A program made the translations under genes and the position numbers. 64,000 bases of DNA from Mycolicibacterium sp. J2 (GTDB taxonomy: Bacteria > Actinomycetota > Actinomycetes > Mycobacteriales > Mycobacteriaceae): assembly GCF_026240945.1 (NCBI RefSeq), contig NZ_JAPFPY010000017.1, forward strand, positions 1-64,000. The letters are read 5' to 3'. Under the pieces are notes generated by a model that was not told where the DNA came from, did no database searches, and saw only the letters and a program-made list of their open reading frames with translations. Positions 1-10,217 of the stretch are shown piece after piece (position 1 is the first letter of the stretch; each line of letters opens with the position of its first letter).

Positions 1-1165
<1,165 letters not shown>

Positions 1166-1311
1166 CGATGTCTTCCGCCGGCGCGGTGGCCGGCCCGGTC
1201 CTTCCAATGTGCGCAGTTGAGAACTTTCAGGCTACCGCTAGACCAACGATCGGCAGTTCCCGCCGTGGGATCACGCTCACCTTTCCATCACCGGTGTGCT
1301 TGGCTGGGTGC

Positions 1312-2250
1312 GTGCCGACACCGACGGAGCGGTCAGTGCACACCAACGGCGTGACGTTGCGGATCACCGAGGCCGGCGAGCGGGGCGCGCCGGTGGTGGT
1401 GCTGGCCCACGGGTTCCCCGAGCTGGGGTACTCGTGGCGGCATCAGATACCGGCGCTGGCCGCCGCCGGTTATCACGTCATCGCCCCCGATCAGCGCGGC
1501 TACGGCGGGTCGGCATGCCCGCCCGCGATCGGCGACTACGACATCGTGGCGCTGACCGGGGATCTGGCCGGCCTGCTCGACGACGTCGGTGCCGAGCGGG
1601 CCGTCATGGTCGGTCACGACTGGGGATCGCCGGTGGTGTGCAATTTCGCCCTGCTGTACCCGGAGCGGGTGGCGGCGGTGGCCGCGCTCAGTGTGCCGCC
1701 GGTGCCGCGGGCCACCGAGCCGCCCACCCGGATCTGGCGCAGGCTGGTCGGCGACGGTTTCTTCTACATCCTGCATTTCCAGGAGCCGGGGGTCGCCGAC
1801 GCGGAGTTGGCCCACGATGTGCGCGTCACCATGGCCCGCATCTTCGCGATGCAGGGATTCACCGCGCCGGCCGGCGACCTGGCCGGTGATCCGGTGCCGC
1901 CGCTGCCGGAGTGGATCGGTGCCGACGAGTTCGACCGGTATGTGGCGGCGTTCGAGCGGACCGGGTTCACCGGACCGCTGAACTGGTATCGCAACTTCGA
2001 CCGTAACTGGGAGCTGACCGAAACCACCCCGGCGCGCACCATCACGGTCCCCACCCTCTTCCTCGCCGGCAGCGCGGACCCGGTGCTGACGTTCACGCCA
2101 CGCCATCGCGTGCACGACGTGGTCACCGGCGACTACCGCGAGGTGCTGCTCGACGGGGCCGGGCACTGGCTGCAGCAGGAACGACCGGACGAGGTGAACG
2201 CCGTGCTGCTGGACTTCTTGCAGCCCCTCGCCAACCCGACCCTCACATAG
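1312..2250 (+). CDS. ephA: Alpha/beta-fold epoxide hydrolase EphA
   Basis: Predicted soluble epoxide hydrolase that opens epoxides to vicinal diols, probably for lipid or xenobiotic detoxification. The alpha/beta-hydrolase triad is visible: nucleophile Asp103 in GHDWG, Asp256 in AGSADP, and His285 in GAGHWLQQE. The oxyanion HGFPE motif lies near residue 33, and cap-domain tyrosines are present (WYRNFDRNW). The open frame extends back to 1168, but homology to M. tuberculosis EphA begins at PTERSVHTNG, so I place the start at GTG 1312, giving 312 aa, close to the family length. No strong ribosome site precedes it. It is divergent from ftsH, and its stop overlaps the convergent lipoprotein gene by 8 bp. 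Confidence 0.9.
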   Translation: MPTPTERSVHTNGVTLRITEAGERGAPVVVLAHGFPELGYSWRHQIPALAAAGYHVIAPDQRGYGGSACPPAIGDYDIVALTGDLAGLLDDVGAERAVMVGHDWGSPVVCNFALLYPERVAAVAALSVPPVPRATEPPTRIWRRLVGDGFFYILHFQEPGVADAELAHDVRVTMARIFAMQGFTAPAGDLAGDPVPPLPEWIGADEFDRYVAAFERTGFTGPLNWYRNFDRNWELTETTPARTITVPTLFLAGSADPVLTFTPRHRVHDVVTGDYREVLLDGAGHWLQQERPDEVNAVLLDFLQPLANPTLT

Positions 2251-2965
2251 CCGTACCCGACACGCCGGCGCGGATTCGCACCCCCGCCAGGACAAGAGCG
2301 ATCTCGTCACGAAGCGCGGTGTCGGTGGTGCCGAACGGGGCGACGCCGAGATCGACTCGATAGCTGCGTCCGGCCGCGGGAACCAGGGCCATGATGTTGA
2401 AAACTTTTCGTCCGCGAGGCGAGTCGAGCAACACGTGGGAGCGGGCAGGAAAGCTGCAGAAGGTGGTCGGCGGTTGTTTGTCGACGTGCTGGCCCTGCGT
2501 GGCAAGGTCGTCGAGGGCTTCGAATTGGTAGTCCAAGTAGTCGTCGGGACTGCGTCCATCGATATCCGCGGTCACATCGGAAACCGTCGCCACCGCTATC
2601 GGAGGCTGCGCGTCGGCACCTTGCACCGGACCCGTCAACACCACCGCAGATCGCGGCCGTGCGGATCCCCCTTCCGATTTTTCTGCGCGTCGCCCCGCGG
2701 CCAGCAACCGTGCGGCATCCTCAGGCCGGGACTGCCAGCGCTGCGGTCGAGGCACCTCCACGTGGACTCCGAGCGATGCGGCTCCCTCGTCGGCGACCCA
2801 TTCCGTCGCCTCCACCGGCGCACATCCGGGTGCCGACGGCGGCGTCGCCTCCACCGGTGAGCCGGCTCCCGGTGAACTACAGCCGACGAGGCCCGTCACG
2901 ACCGCCGCGATCGCCAGTCCATGCCGCCCCGGCGACGATGCCCCGCCGCGCTTCCCAGCCCTCAT
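2243..2965 (-). CDS. Secreted lipoprotein, possible LpqN/LpqT family
   Basis: A 240-aa predicted lipoprotein. From ATG 2965 there is a twin-basic N-terminus, a hydrophobic stretch (GLAIAAVVTGLVGC) and a lipobox cysteine followed by SSPGAGSP, so export and diacylglycerol anchoring are likely. The mature part has an amphipathic alpha/beta pattern with a VEVPRPQRW segment early and a C-terminal LVLAGVRI end. This resembles the LpqN/LpqT fold of mycobacterial cell-envelope lipoproteins, but the similarity is my own judgement and not strong. A longer frame up to 3214 exists, but the signal peptide fixes the start. No enzymatic motif is visible. It is convergent with ephA and divergent from lpqG. 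Confidence 0.7.
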   Translation of the reverse strand: MRAGKRGGASSPGRHGLAIAAVVTGLVGCSSPGAGSPVEATPPSAPGCAPVEATEWVADEGAASLGVHVEVPRPQRWQSRPEDAARLLAAGRRAEKSEGGSARPRSAVVLTGPVQGADAQPPIAVATVSDVTADIDGRSPDDYLDYQFEALDDLATQGQHVDKQPPTTFCSFPARSHVLLDSPRGRKVFNIMALVPAAGRSYRVDLGVAPFGTTDTALRDEIALVLAGVRIRAGVSGTAM

Positions 2966-3100
2966 CAACTCAACCCCCGCCCCCACCACCGACAGCCTTT
3001 CCCTTCCAGTAATCGTCCGGTACAGGCCGCCGAGATCTGCAGTGACGTCCGCCACAACGGGCTGACCTGTGCGGCTACCCACAGCCGCTAGGGTGCGAAC

Positions 3101-3847
3101 ATGCCCCTTGCACTGCGTGCACCGGTCCGTATCAGCCTCGCCCTCCGTCTGGCCATCGTCGCCGCGGCGGTTGCTGTCGGCGTAGCCGCCTGCGACTCCA
3201 AACCCGCCCCGCAACCGGGTGAGAACGCACCGCGTCAGGTCACGGTGATCGGCAGCGGGAAGGTGCAGGGCACCCCCGACACGCTGACGGTGTCGGCGTC
3301 CATGGAGGCCACCGCACCCGATATCACCGCGGCGCTGAACCAGACCAGCCAGCGCCAGCAGGCGGTGATCACCGCGCTGGGCGGGGCCGGTGTCGACAAG
3401 AAGGACATCAGCACGTCGCAGGTGTCGCTGCAGCCGCAGTACAACATCGACGGTTCCACCATCTCCGGCTATCGGGCCAGCAACTCCATCGAGGTGAAGA
3501 TCCGCAAGATCGACACCGCGTCGAACGTGTTGGCGCTCATCGCCAACACCGGTGGTGAGGCCACCCGGATCAACTCCATCAACTACTCGATCGAGGACGA
3601 CTCGCAGCTGGTGAAGGACGCCAGGGCCCGCGCCTTCGACGACGCCAAGGACCGCGCCAACCAGTACGCGCAGCTGTCCGGGCTCGCGCTGGGCAAGGTC
3701 ATCTCAATTTCCGAAGCGCCATCCGGCAGTACTCCCCCGCCACCGCCGACCCCGATGCCGCGCGCGGCGATGGCCGAGGCGGTGCCGCTGGAGCCCGGCC
3801 AGCAGACGGTCGGTTTCGCGGTGACGGTGGTGTGGGAGCTGACCTAA
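3101..3847 (+). CDS. lpqG: SIMPL-domain lipoprotein LpqG
   Basis: A 248-aa lipoprotein of the SIMPL (DUF541) family, equivalent to M. tuberculosis LpqG by sequence and by position next to hpt. The signal peptide runs to the lipobox VAAC with Cys31. The SIMPL domain covers about residues 45-245 and begins with the family pattern VTVIGSGKVQGTPDTLTVS. A proline-rich loop (GSTPPPPPTPMP) near residue 213 precedes the last strand FAVTVVWEL. Bacterial SIMPL proteins are periplasmic or outer-wall oligomers whose biochemical role is poorly defined. The stop overlaps the convergent oxidoreductase gene by 4 bp. Confidence 0.88.
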   Translation: MPLALRAPVRISLALRLAIVAAAVAVGVAACDSKPAPQPGENAPRQVTVIGSGKVQGTPDTLTVSASMEATAPDITAALNQTSQRQQAVITALGGAGVDKKDISTSQVSLQPQYNIDGSTISGYRASNSIEVKIRKIDTASNVLALIANTGGEATRINSINYSIEDDSQLVKDARARAFDDAKDRANQYAQLSGLALGKVISISEAPSGSTPPPPPTPMPRAAMAEAVPLEPGQQTVGFAVTVVWELT

Positions 3848-6069
3848 CCGGCGGGTGCGATATCGACCGGGATGCCGTTGAGCACGACGGTTCCCGACAG
3901 CGGGTCCAACGCGGCACCGTCGTTGAGCTGATTGACGTTCACCCCGGGCGCCACCGCGGCGACACCGAGCCGGGTGCCCGCACGGTCGTGCCCCCAACCG
4001 TGCGGCAGGGACACCACACCGCGGCGCATATCCGCGGTCAGCTCGACCGGGGCGATCAGCTCCCCACCGGGGCCGCGCACCTTGGCCGCGTCGGTCAGGC
4101 CCAGTTCGGCGGCGTCGTCGGGATGCACCTGCAGCGTGCACGTGTTGCTGCCGCCGGTCAGCGTCGCCACATTGTGCATCCAGCTGTTGTTGGACCGCAG
4201 GTGCCGACGGCCGATCAGCACATACGCCTCGGCGGCCCGTCCGATCGATTCACGCAGCCGGGCAATGTCGGCCACCAGCGGCGCCGGGGCCAGCTCCACC
4301 TTGCCCGACGGTGTCGAAAGGACTTGCGCCAGTCGGGGTTTCAGCGGACCCAGGTCGATACCGTGCGGCGCCTGCCGTAGCCGGGCCAGCGTCAGCCCGT
4401 CCGGGTCAGCGCCGAAACCGTCGCCGTACGGACCGAGGCGCAGCATCATGTCCAGCCGGCGCTCGTACCCCCGCGTCCCGCTCAGCGCCGCGGTCAGGTC
4501 TTCGACCCGCCTGCCGTGCACGGGCGAGTTCGGGTCGGCGGTGGCCTTGGCCAGCGCTGCGGCGATGATCTGGTCGTCGACGAGGCGGGGGTCGCCGTGC
4601 GCGCCGACGCCGAAGATGATCAGGGCGATCCGGGACAGGATCTCGGCCTCGTCGGGCCTGCCGTCCGCGGCGGGCAACACCGGCGGGGTGTAGCGCACGT
4701 TGTTGCGCAACGCCAGATTGTTCAGCGCGAAGTCGAAATGCGGGCTGGCCGAGGGCGGGGGCGGCGGCAGGATGACGTCCGCGTGCCGGGTGGTCTCGTT
4801 GAGGTACGGGTCGACCGACACCATGAACCCGACGGTGGCCAGCGCGCGGTCCAGCCGCGCGCCGTCGGGGGCGGACAGCACCGGATTACCTGCGATGGTG
4901 ATCAGTGCCTTGACCTGACCGTCGCCGGGGGTGTCGATCTCTTCGGCGAGTGCGGCCGCGGGCAGTTCGGAGAGCACTTCGGGATGCCCGGATACCCGGC
5001 TGGACCACCGGCCGGTGACGAATCCGCGCCCGGGCCCTGGCTTCTTCTTCGGCGCCGGGGCCGTCGCGCCGAGCGGGAACATCGCCCCGCCGGGTCGGTC
5101 CAGATTGCCGGTCAGGATGTTGACCACGTCGACCAGCCAGCTGCCCAGCGTGCCGAATTCGACTGTGGAGGTTCCCATTCGGCCGTACACCGCCGCGGAT
5201 GGCGCCGCAGCGATCTCGCGGGCCAGCTCCCGGATCTCGGCGGCGGACACCCCGCAGTGCTCGGCCACCGCCTCCGGCGCGAATCCCGCGGCCAGCGTGC
5301 GCACCTCCTCGACACCGTCGACCAGATCCGCGATCGCCCCCAGATCGGTGAGCCCCTCGTCGAACAACACGTGCACCACCGCGAACAGCAGCGCGGCATC
5401 GGTACCGGGGCGCGGCGCGATGTGCCGGTCGGCCAGGGCGGCGGTCCTGGTGCGGGCCGGGTCGATGACCGTCAGCCGACCGCCGCGGCGGCGCAGCGCA
5501 CGCAGCTTGCCGGGGAAGTCCGCCGCGGTGGCCAACGAGCCGTTGGACACCATCGGGTTGGCGCCGACGATCACCAGGTGGTCGGTGCGATCGATATCGG
5601 GCACCGTGAAGGCGACGGGGCTGCCGAACAGGTAGCCGAGGGCGACGTGTTTGGGCATCTGATCCAGCGTGCTGGCGGAGAACACCTGTTTGGTGCCCAG
5701 CGCCTTGGCGATCACCGGCGCATACAGCGCGCCGGCGACGGTGTGCGCATTCGGGTTGCCCAGGTACACCCCGACCGACGTCCCGCCGTGGGCGGCCAGC
5801 ACATCGCCGAGTCCGGCGGCGACCGCGTCGAATGCCTCGGCCCAGGTGGCCTCGACCAGTTCGCCGTCGCGGCGGATCAGCGGGCGACGCAACCGGTCCG
5901 GGTCGTTGTCCAGACCGGGCAGGCTGGCGCCTTTGGGACAGATGAATCCGGCGCTGAACACGTCGTCGGCGTCCCCGCGGGCGTGGGTCACCCGGCCCGC
6001 CTCGATGGTCAGCACCAAACCGCAGGTGGCTTCGCAGAGCGGGCAGATCCGTTGGGCTGTTTCGGTCAT
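3844..6069 (-). CDS. Molybdopterin-dependent oxidoreductase (formate dehydrogenase/BisC-like catalytic subunit)
   Basis: A 741-aa member of the molybdopterin (bis-MGD) oxidoreductase superfamily. Counting from ATG 6069, an N-terminal [4Fe-4S] ligand set is present at Cys9, Cys12, Cys16 and Cys44. The MGD-binding core follows, with VGANPMVSNG and TVIDPARTRTA in its first half. The C-terminal molydopterin dinucleotide-binding domain shows LIGRRHLRSNNSW and the HPDDAAELGL/LPHGWGH motifs. No adjacent subunit, chaperone or Tat signal is seen, so it may act alone in the cytoplasm with a soluble electron partner. The substrate cannot be named from sequence. M. tuberculosis has no such gene between lpqG and hpt. 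A GTG at 6072 is an alternative start. Confidence 0.85.
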   Translation of the reverse strand: MTETAQRICPLCEATCGLVLTIEAGRVTHARGDADDVFSAGFICPKGASLPGLDNDPDRLRRPLIRRDGELVEATWAEAFDAVAAGLGDVLAAHGGTSVGVYLGNPNAHTVAGALYAPVIAKALGTKQVFSASTLDQMPKHVALGYLFGSPVAFTVPDIDRTDHLVIVGANPMVSNGSLATAADFPGKLRALRRRGGRLTVIDPARTRTAALADRHIAPRPGTDAALLFAVVHVLFDEGLTDLGAIADLVDGVEEVRTLAAGFAPEAVAEHCGVSAAEIRELAREIAAAPSAAVYGRMGTSTVEFGTLGSWLVDVVNILTGNLDRPGGAMFPLGATAPAPKKKPGPGRGFVTGRWSSRVSGHPEVLSELPAAALAEEIDTPGDGQVKALITIAGNPVLSAPDGARLDRALATVGFMVSVDPYLNETTRHADVILPPPPPSASPHFDFALNNLALRNNVRYTPPVLPAADGRPDEAEILSRIALIIFGVGAHGDPRLVDDQIIAAALAKATADPNSPVHGRRVEDLTAALSGTRGYERRLDMMLRLGPYGDGFGADPDGLTLARLRQAPHGIDLGPLKPRLAQVLSTPSGKVELAPAPLVADIARLRESIGRAAEAYVLIGRRHLRSNNSWMHNVATLTGGSNTCTLQVHPDDAAELGLTDAAKVRGPGGELIAPVELTADMRRGVVSLPHGWGHDRAGTRLGVAAVAPGVNVNQLNDGAALDPLSGTVVLNGIPVDIAPAG

Positions 6070-6087
6070 CACCGCATTCTGCGCCGA

Positions 6088-6708
6088 TTAGGGGTGCTCG
6101 TACACCTTGGGTTCCAACGTGCCGATGAACGGCAGGTCGCGGTAGCGCTCGGCGTAGTCCAAGCCGTATCCGACGACGAACTCGTTGGGGATGTCGAACC
6201 CGATGTACGAGATGTCCACATCCGCGCGCACCGCCTCCGGTTTGCGCAACAGCGCGCACACCTGCAGCGAGCGCGGGCGCCGGGTGGCCAGGTTGCGCAG
6301 CAACCACGACAGGGTCAGCCCCGAGTCGACGATGTCCTCGACGATCAGCACGTGCCGGTCGTTGATATCGCGGTCGAGATCTTTGAGGATGCGCACCACG
6401 CCCGACGACGAGGTGGACGACCCGTAGGAACTGACGGCCATGAATTCCAGTTGGGTGGGCAGCGGGATGGCCCGCGCCAGGTCGGTGACGAACATCACCG
6501 CACCCTTGAGCACCGTGACCAGCAGCAGGTCGTCCTCACCGGCGACGAGATCGCGGTAGTGCTCGGCGATGCTGGCCGCCAATTCGGCGGTGCGCGTCTG
6601 GATCTGCTCCTCGGTGTACAGCACCGACTTGATGTCACCGGAATACAACTCGGCGGCGGAATGCGCAGGCACGCCCACAGCGTGCCACGTGAACGCGCCC
6701 GGTTCCAA
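6088..6708 (-). CDS. hpt: Hypoxanthine-guanine phosphoribosyltransferase
   Basis: Purine salvage enzyme that converts hypoxanthine or guanine and PRPP to IMP or GMP. The type I PRTase signature VLIVEDIVDSGLTL lies near residue 119, with the flexible-loop SSYGSSTSSSG before it and the C-terminal GYGLDYAERYRDLPFIG that closes the active site. Length fits the family. The longest frame starts at TTG 6708 (206 aa). GTG codons at 6678 and 6672 are equally good candidates, because homology begins only at AELYSGDIKS and no clear ribosome site marks any of them. It lies 13 bp after tilS, and the pair is conserved in mycobacteria. Confidence 0.95.
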   Translation of the reverse strand: MEPGAFTWHAVGVPAHSAAELYSGDIKSVLYTEEQIQTRTAELAASIAEHYRDLVAGEDDLLLVTVLKGAVMFVTDLARAIPLPTQLEFMAVSSYGSSTSSSGVVRILKDLDRDINDRHVLIVEDIVDSGLTLSWLLRNLATRRPRSLQVCALLRKPEAVRADVDISYIGFDIPNEFVVGYGLDYAERYRDLPFIGTLEPKVYEHP

Positions 6709-6721
6709 CGGCGGTCTCGGA

Positions 6722-7690
6722 TCAGACCGGTTCGGTGTGCATCGTCAGCATCCCGTCGCGGCGGGATGCGAACAGCCGAGCACGGCGCTCACCGCTGCGG
6801 CATGCCGACGGGACGGCCACCCCGCCCTGACCGCGCCACTGGGTCACCAACGCGTCGACGCGGTGGATCTGGGCGCTGGTGAGGTCCCGCGCGCCACCGT
6901 CGAGCAGCCAGCGCCGGATCACCCGGCGGCGCATCGCGGCGGGCAGGCCGGCCAGCCCCGCCACGTCCAAACCGTCACCGCGCCGCACCTCGTCCGCGGC
7001 CCCGGCGGCCAACGCGTCCAGTGCCTCACAATCCTCCCGCAGCGCCGCGGCGGTGCGGGCCAACGCGTCGGCCACGCCACCCCCGAGCACCTCTTCCAGC
7101 AGGGGCAGCACCTCGGTACGCAGCCGCACCCTGGTGAACCGCGGGTCGGTGTTGTGCGGGTCGTCCCAGGGCCGCACACCCAGTTCGGCGCAGGCCGCCA
7201 GGGTCACGGTACGGCGCACTGCGAGCAGGGGACGCCCCCACGGGGCGTCGTAGTCGCGCATCCCGGCGATCGACCGGGCCCCCGACCCACGCCCCAGCCC
7301 GAGCAGCACCGTCTCGGCCTGATCGTCGAGCGTGTGCGCCAACAGCACCGGCAGTCCGGCACGGGCCTCGTCGAGCGCCCGGTAACGCGCGGCCCTGGCC
7401 GCCGCCTCGGGTCCACCCTCGGTGCCGACGTCGACGGTGAGCACGTGCGCCGCAACGCATCCCAGATCCATCGCCTGCTGCTGGGCGCGCCGGGCGACAT
7501 CGGCCGAATCGGCCTGCAGTCCATGGTCGACGATCAGCGCGATGGTGGGCCGCAGCGTCGCCGCGGCGGCGGTCAGGGCCAGCGAGTCGGCGCCGCCGGA
7601 CAGCGCGACGCACCAGCGCCTGCCACCGTGTGCGGCCGCGTAGGCGCCGACGGCAGCACGCACGCGCGTTACAGCACCCGGTCGATCCAC
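6722..7690 (-). CDS. tilS: tRNA(Ile)-lysidine synthase
   Basis: TilS modifies C34 of the tRNA-Ile CAU anticodon to lysidine using ATP and lysine, so the tRNA reads AUA. The N-type PP-loop SGGADSLALT is at about residue 31, with DHGLQADS and the LLAHTLDDQAETVLLGLGRG catalytic segment downstream. The 322-aa protein ends in the short C-terminal domain usual for actinobacteria. The ATG at 7690 lies inside the 3' end of the upstream metalloprotease gene (22-bp overlap), consistent with translational coupling in the dacB-metalloprotease-tilS-hpt string. Confidence 0.95.
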   Translation of the reverse strand: MDRPGAVTRVRAAVGAYAAAHGGRRWCVALSGGADSLALTAAAATLRPTIALIVDHGLQADSADVARRAQQQAMDLGCVAAHVLTVDVGTEGGPEAAARAARYRALDEARAGLPVLLAHTLDDQAETVLLGLGRGSGARSIAGMRDYDAPWGRPLLAVRRTVTLAACAELGVRPWDDPHNTDPRFTRVRLRTEVLPLLEEVLGGGVADALARTAAALREDCEALDALAAGAADEVRRGDGLDVAGLAGLPAAMRRRVIRRWLLDGGARDLTSAQIHRVDALVTQWRGQGGVAVPSACRSGERRARLFASRRDGMLTMHTEPV

Positions 7691-8751
7691 CGTTGCGGCT
7701 CTTCGATTTCCGTGGGCAGCGGTAACGTCTCGGCACTGGTCCAGATGGTGTTGAACCGCGCCATGCCGACCCGGCCCACCACCTCGTCGACGAACGCCTT
7801 ACCCCTGGTGTACTGCCTCATCTTGGCGTCGAAACCCAGCAGTGCCCGCAGGATCCGTTGCAGCGGTGGTTGTCTGCGCTGGCGCCGATCGTCGAATCGG
7901 CGGCGGATGGTGGCCACCGTCGGCACCACCGCCGGCCCGACGGCGTCCATCACATGCTCGGCGTGGCCTTCCAGCAGCGTGCCCAGCACCAGCAGCCGGT
8001 CCAGCGCCTGCCGTTGCGGTTCGGCCTGCACGGCGCGCAACAAGCCCACCACACCACCCGAATGCGATTCGGCGGCTTCACCTCTGCGCTGCCCCTTGAG
8101 GTACTCGGCGAGACGGCCGACCACTTCACCGACCTGTTCACCGGCGTCCGAGGTCAGCGTGGCCAACGCGGACGACATGTGGTCGGGCAGCCACGGGTTG
8201 GCCCGGAACTGCACCCGGTGGGTCACCTCGTGCAGGCAGACCCACAACCGGAAGTCCGTCGGATCCACCCGCAATTGTCGTTCCACCGCAATGATATTCG
8301 GGTATACGAGCAGCAGCTCGCCGCCACCTGTGTCGAGCCCCGGGTCGCTGCGCTCCTGCCCGCCGGATGCGAACGGGTCGTACTGGCCGAGAATGCCTGC
8401 CGACACGAAGGCCAGCACCGCACCGGTCTGCGCCCCGGTGACCTTCGACGTCAGGAATCCGCCGGGGGCACCGGTGCCACCGGTCATCGTCCGCATCGAA
8501 CCGGTGGCCGCGCGTACCCATTGCGGACGATCCACCACCCTGGCGTCGGCGATGTCGGCACCCTCGTTCAGCCCGGTTACTTCGCGCACCGGAAGCTCTG
8601 CGCGCCTTGACAACTCGGAGAGCTGAGCGATGGCCTGGTCGCGGGTGTAGTCGGTGGTGGCGGGGGCGGGCCTGGTCAGCTTGACGCCGACCGTGGCGGC
8701 GAACTCCCAGTCGACAGCGCCACCGACGGTCAGCCGTGAACTGGCGCTCAT
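7669..8751 (-). CDS. Zinc-dependent metalloprotease family protein (Rv3626c type)
   Basis: A 360-aa protein of the actinobacterial zinc-dependent metalloprotease family often annotated as coenzyme F420 biosynthesis-associated (DUF2342). The zinc motif is visible as CLHEVTHRVQF with His174, Glu175 and His178. A distal glutamate candidate lies in LLEGHAEHVMD about 90 residues later. No signal peptide is apparent. The start at ATG 8751 overlaps the dacB stop by 4 bp (ATGA), fixing the N-terminus at MSASSRLTVGG even though the frame continues upstream. The substrate is unknown. Its coupling to dacB is conserved in M. tuberculosis (Rv3626c-Rv3627c). Confidence 0.88.
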   Translation of the reverse strand: MSASSRLTVGGAVDWEFAATVGVKLTRPAPATTDYTRDQAIAQLSELSRRAELPVREVTGLNEGADIADARVVDRPQWVRAATGSMRTMTGGTGAPGGFLTSKVTGAQTGAVLAFVSAGILGQYDPFASGGQERSDPGLDTGGGELLLVYPNIIAVERQLRVDPTDFRLWVCLHEVTHRVQFRANPWLPDHMSSALATLTSDAGEQVGEVVGRLAEYLKGQRRGEAAESHSGGVVGLLRAVQAEPQRQALDRLLVLGTLLEGHAEHVMDAVGPAVVPTVATIRRRFDDRRQRRQPPLQRILRALLGFDAKMRQYTRGKAFVDEVVGRVGMARFNTIWTSAETLPLPTEIEEPQRWIDRVL

Positions 8752-10133
8752 CCGCCGCACCCGCACGACCGCAGCACCGCGGCCAGCGCATCCAGCGATG
8801 TCCGCCCGGTCGGCCCGGCATTGTTGGACATCAGCGCGAAGGTCAGCACCCGCCCACTCACATCGGTGACGATGCCCGCCAGCGTGTTCACCGCGGTCAG
8901 GGACCCGGTCTTGGCGCGCAACCACCCGGCGGCCGCCTTACCGGCCTCGGTGTCCAGGTAGCGGTTGGACAGCGTGCCGCTGCCGCCCGCGATCGGCAGC
9001 ACGTCCACCAGCGGGCGCAGCTGGGGATGGTCCCCGCTCACCGCGGCGGCCACTGCACCGTCCAGCGTGTCGGCGGTCAACCGGTCGTCCACGGACAGTC
9101 CGCTGGAATCCACCAGGTTCGCACCGGTGGTGTCGACACCGACCTTGCGCAACTGGGTCAGTATGGCCTGCACCGCGCCGTCGAAACTCTGCGGGCGGCC
9201 CAGCGCCGCGGCGACCTCCCGCCCCGTCGATTCGGCCATCACGTTGTCGGATTCGTTCATCATCTGCCGCAGCCGCTCCAGCAGCGGCGGCGATGCCACC
9301 GAGGCGAGCTGCCTGGCATCCGGGATCGGTCCCGATGTCACGGTGACGGTGGCCGGATCGACGCCGAGCGCGGTGGCCAGCGCACGGCCGGCATCCAGGC
9401 CCGGAGTGGTGGATCGCCGCGAATCGACCGACACCGGCTGGGTGCGGCCGCCGTCGAGCATCACCGACTCCATCGGGGCGATATCACCGCCGTCGATATC
9501 GGCGGGATCCCAACCCGGCGCCATCGTGGGCCCGCTGTACGCGGACAGATCCACCTGCACGGCGGTCACCGTGGTACCGCTGCGCTTGACCTGATCGGCC
9601 AGATCACTGATCCGCGCGGCACCCTTGTACCAGGTCGGCTTCCCGGCCGGGGCCGCCGACAGGGTCGGATCGCCGCCGCCGCGCAACACCACCAGCCCGG
9701 GCGTCGGCCCGGCCAGCACCGTGGTGGTCAGTGTGGCGCCGCGGTCCAGGGTGCTCAGTGCGGCCACGGTGGTGAGCACCTTGTTGGTCGAGGCGGGCAG
9801 CATCGGCACGGTCGCCCCCTGGGCCCACAGCTCGGCGCCGGTGCCGACGTCGGTCACCCGCCCGGTGAGCATGCCCAGGTTCGGATCGGCCAGCGGACCG
9901 GCCAGAGCGGCGGCCAGCCCGGCCGCCGACGGCTCGTCGGTGCCGTTGCCCAGCGCCTGGACACCGGGGGCGGCCGTGGCGGCGGCCGGCTGGGGCCGGA
10001 TCGCGTCGGTATTGCGCGCCGCGGTGTGACCCGAGGCCATCACCGCGGCGACGCCGACGACGGCGCCCACGAGTACCAGTACCACCAGGCCGATCACCAG
10101 GTGGGTGGATCGGCGCCACCGAGCGGGCCGCAT
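8748..10133 (-). CDS. dacB: D-alanyl-D-alanine carboxypeptidase (PBP4/DacB, S13 family)
   Basis: A 461-aa peptidoglycan carboxypeptidase or endopeptidase that trims D-Ala from stem peptides outside the membrane. After ATG 10133 there is a basic stretch and one hydrophobic segment (about residues 12-34), suggesting a signal anchor. The penicillin-binding motifs are all present: Ser115-x-x-Lys118 (ASTNK), Ser295-Asp-Asn297 (ESDN) and Lys408-Thr-Gly (KTG). The longer upstream frame is antisense to ppa and was rejected. It is the first gene of a minus-strand string with the metalloprotease, tilS and hpt, and is divergent from ppa, as in M. tuberculosis. Confidence 0.93.
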   Translation of the reverse strand: MRPARWRRSTHLVIGLVVLVLVGAVVGVAAVMASGHTAARNTDAIRPQPAAATAAPGVQALGNGTDEPSAAGLAAALAGPLADPNLGMLTGRVTDVGTGAELWAQGATVPMLPASTNKVLTTVAALSTLDRGATLTTTVLAGPTPGLVVLRGGGDPTLSAAPAGKPTWYKGAARISDLADQVKRSGTTVTAVQVDLSAYSGPTMAPGWDPADIDGGDIAPMESVMLDGGRTQPVSVDSRRSTTPGLDAGRALATALGVDPATVTVTSGPIPDARQLASVASPPLLERLRQMMNESDNVMAESTGREVAAALGRPQSFDGAVQAILTQLRKVGVDTTGANLVDSSGLSVDDRLTADTLDGAVAAAVSGDHPQLRPLVDVLPIAGGSGTLSNRYLDTEAGKAAAGWLRAKTGSLTAVNTLAGIVTDVSGRVLTFALMSNNAGPTGRTSLDALAAVLRSCGCGG

Positions 10134-10217
10134 ATAGAGCAGGGTATCGCTACCTCTAGGGTGGACCCGCGCCGCGGAAGCGGTGCCCGCACCGTTACCC
10201 GTCCCCTTGGAGGAGCT

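Noticed and set aside
4516..6882. 788-codon plus-strand open frame
   Set aside because: It is antisense to the molybdopterin oxidoreductase and hpt and has a composition typical of shadow frames.
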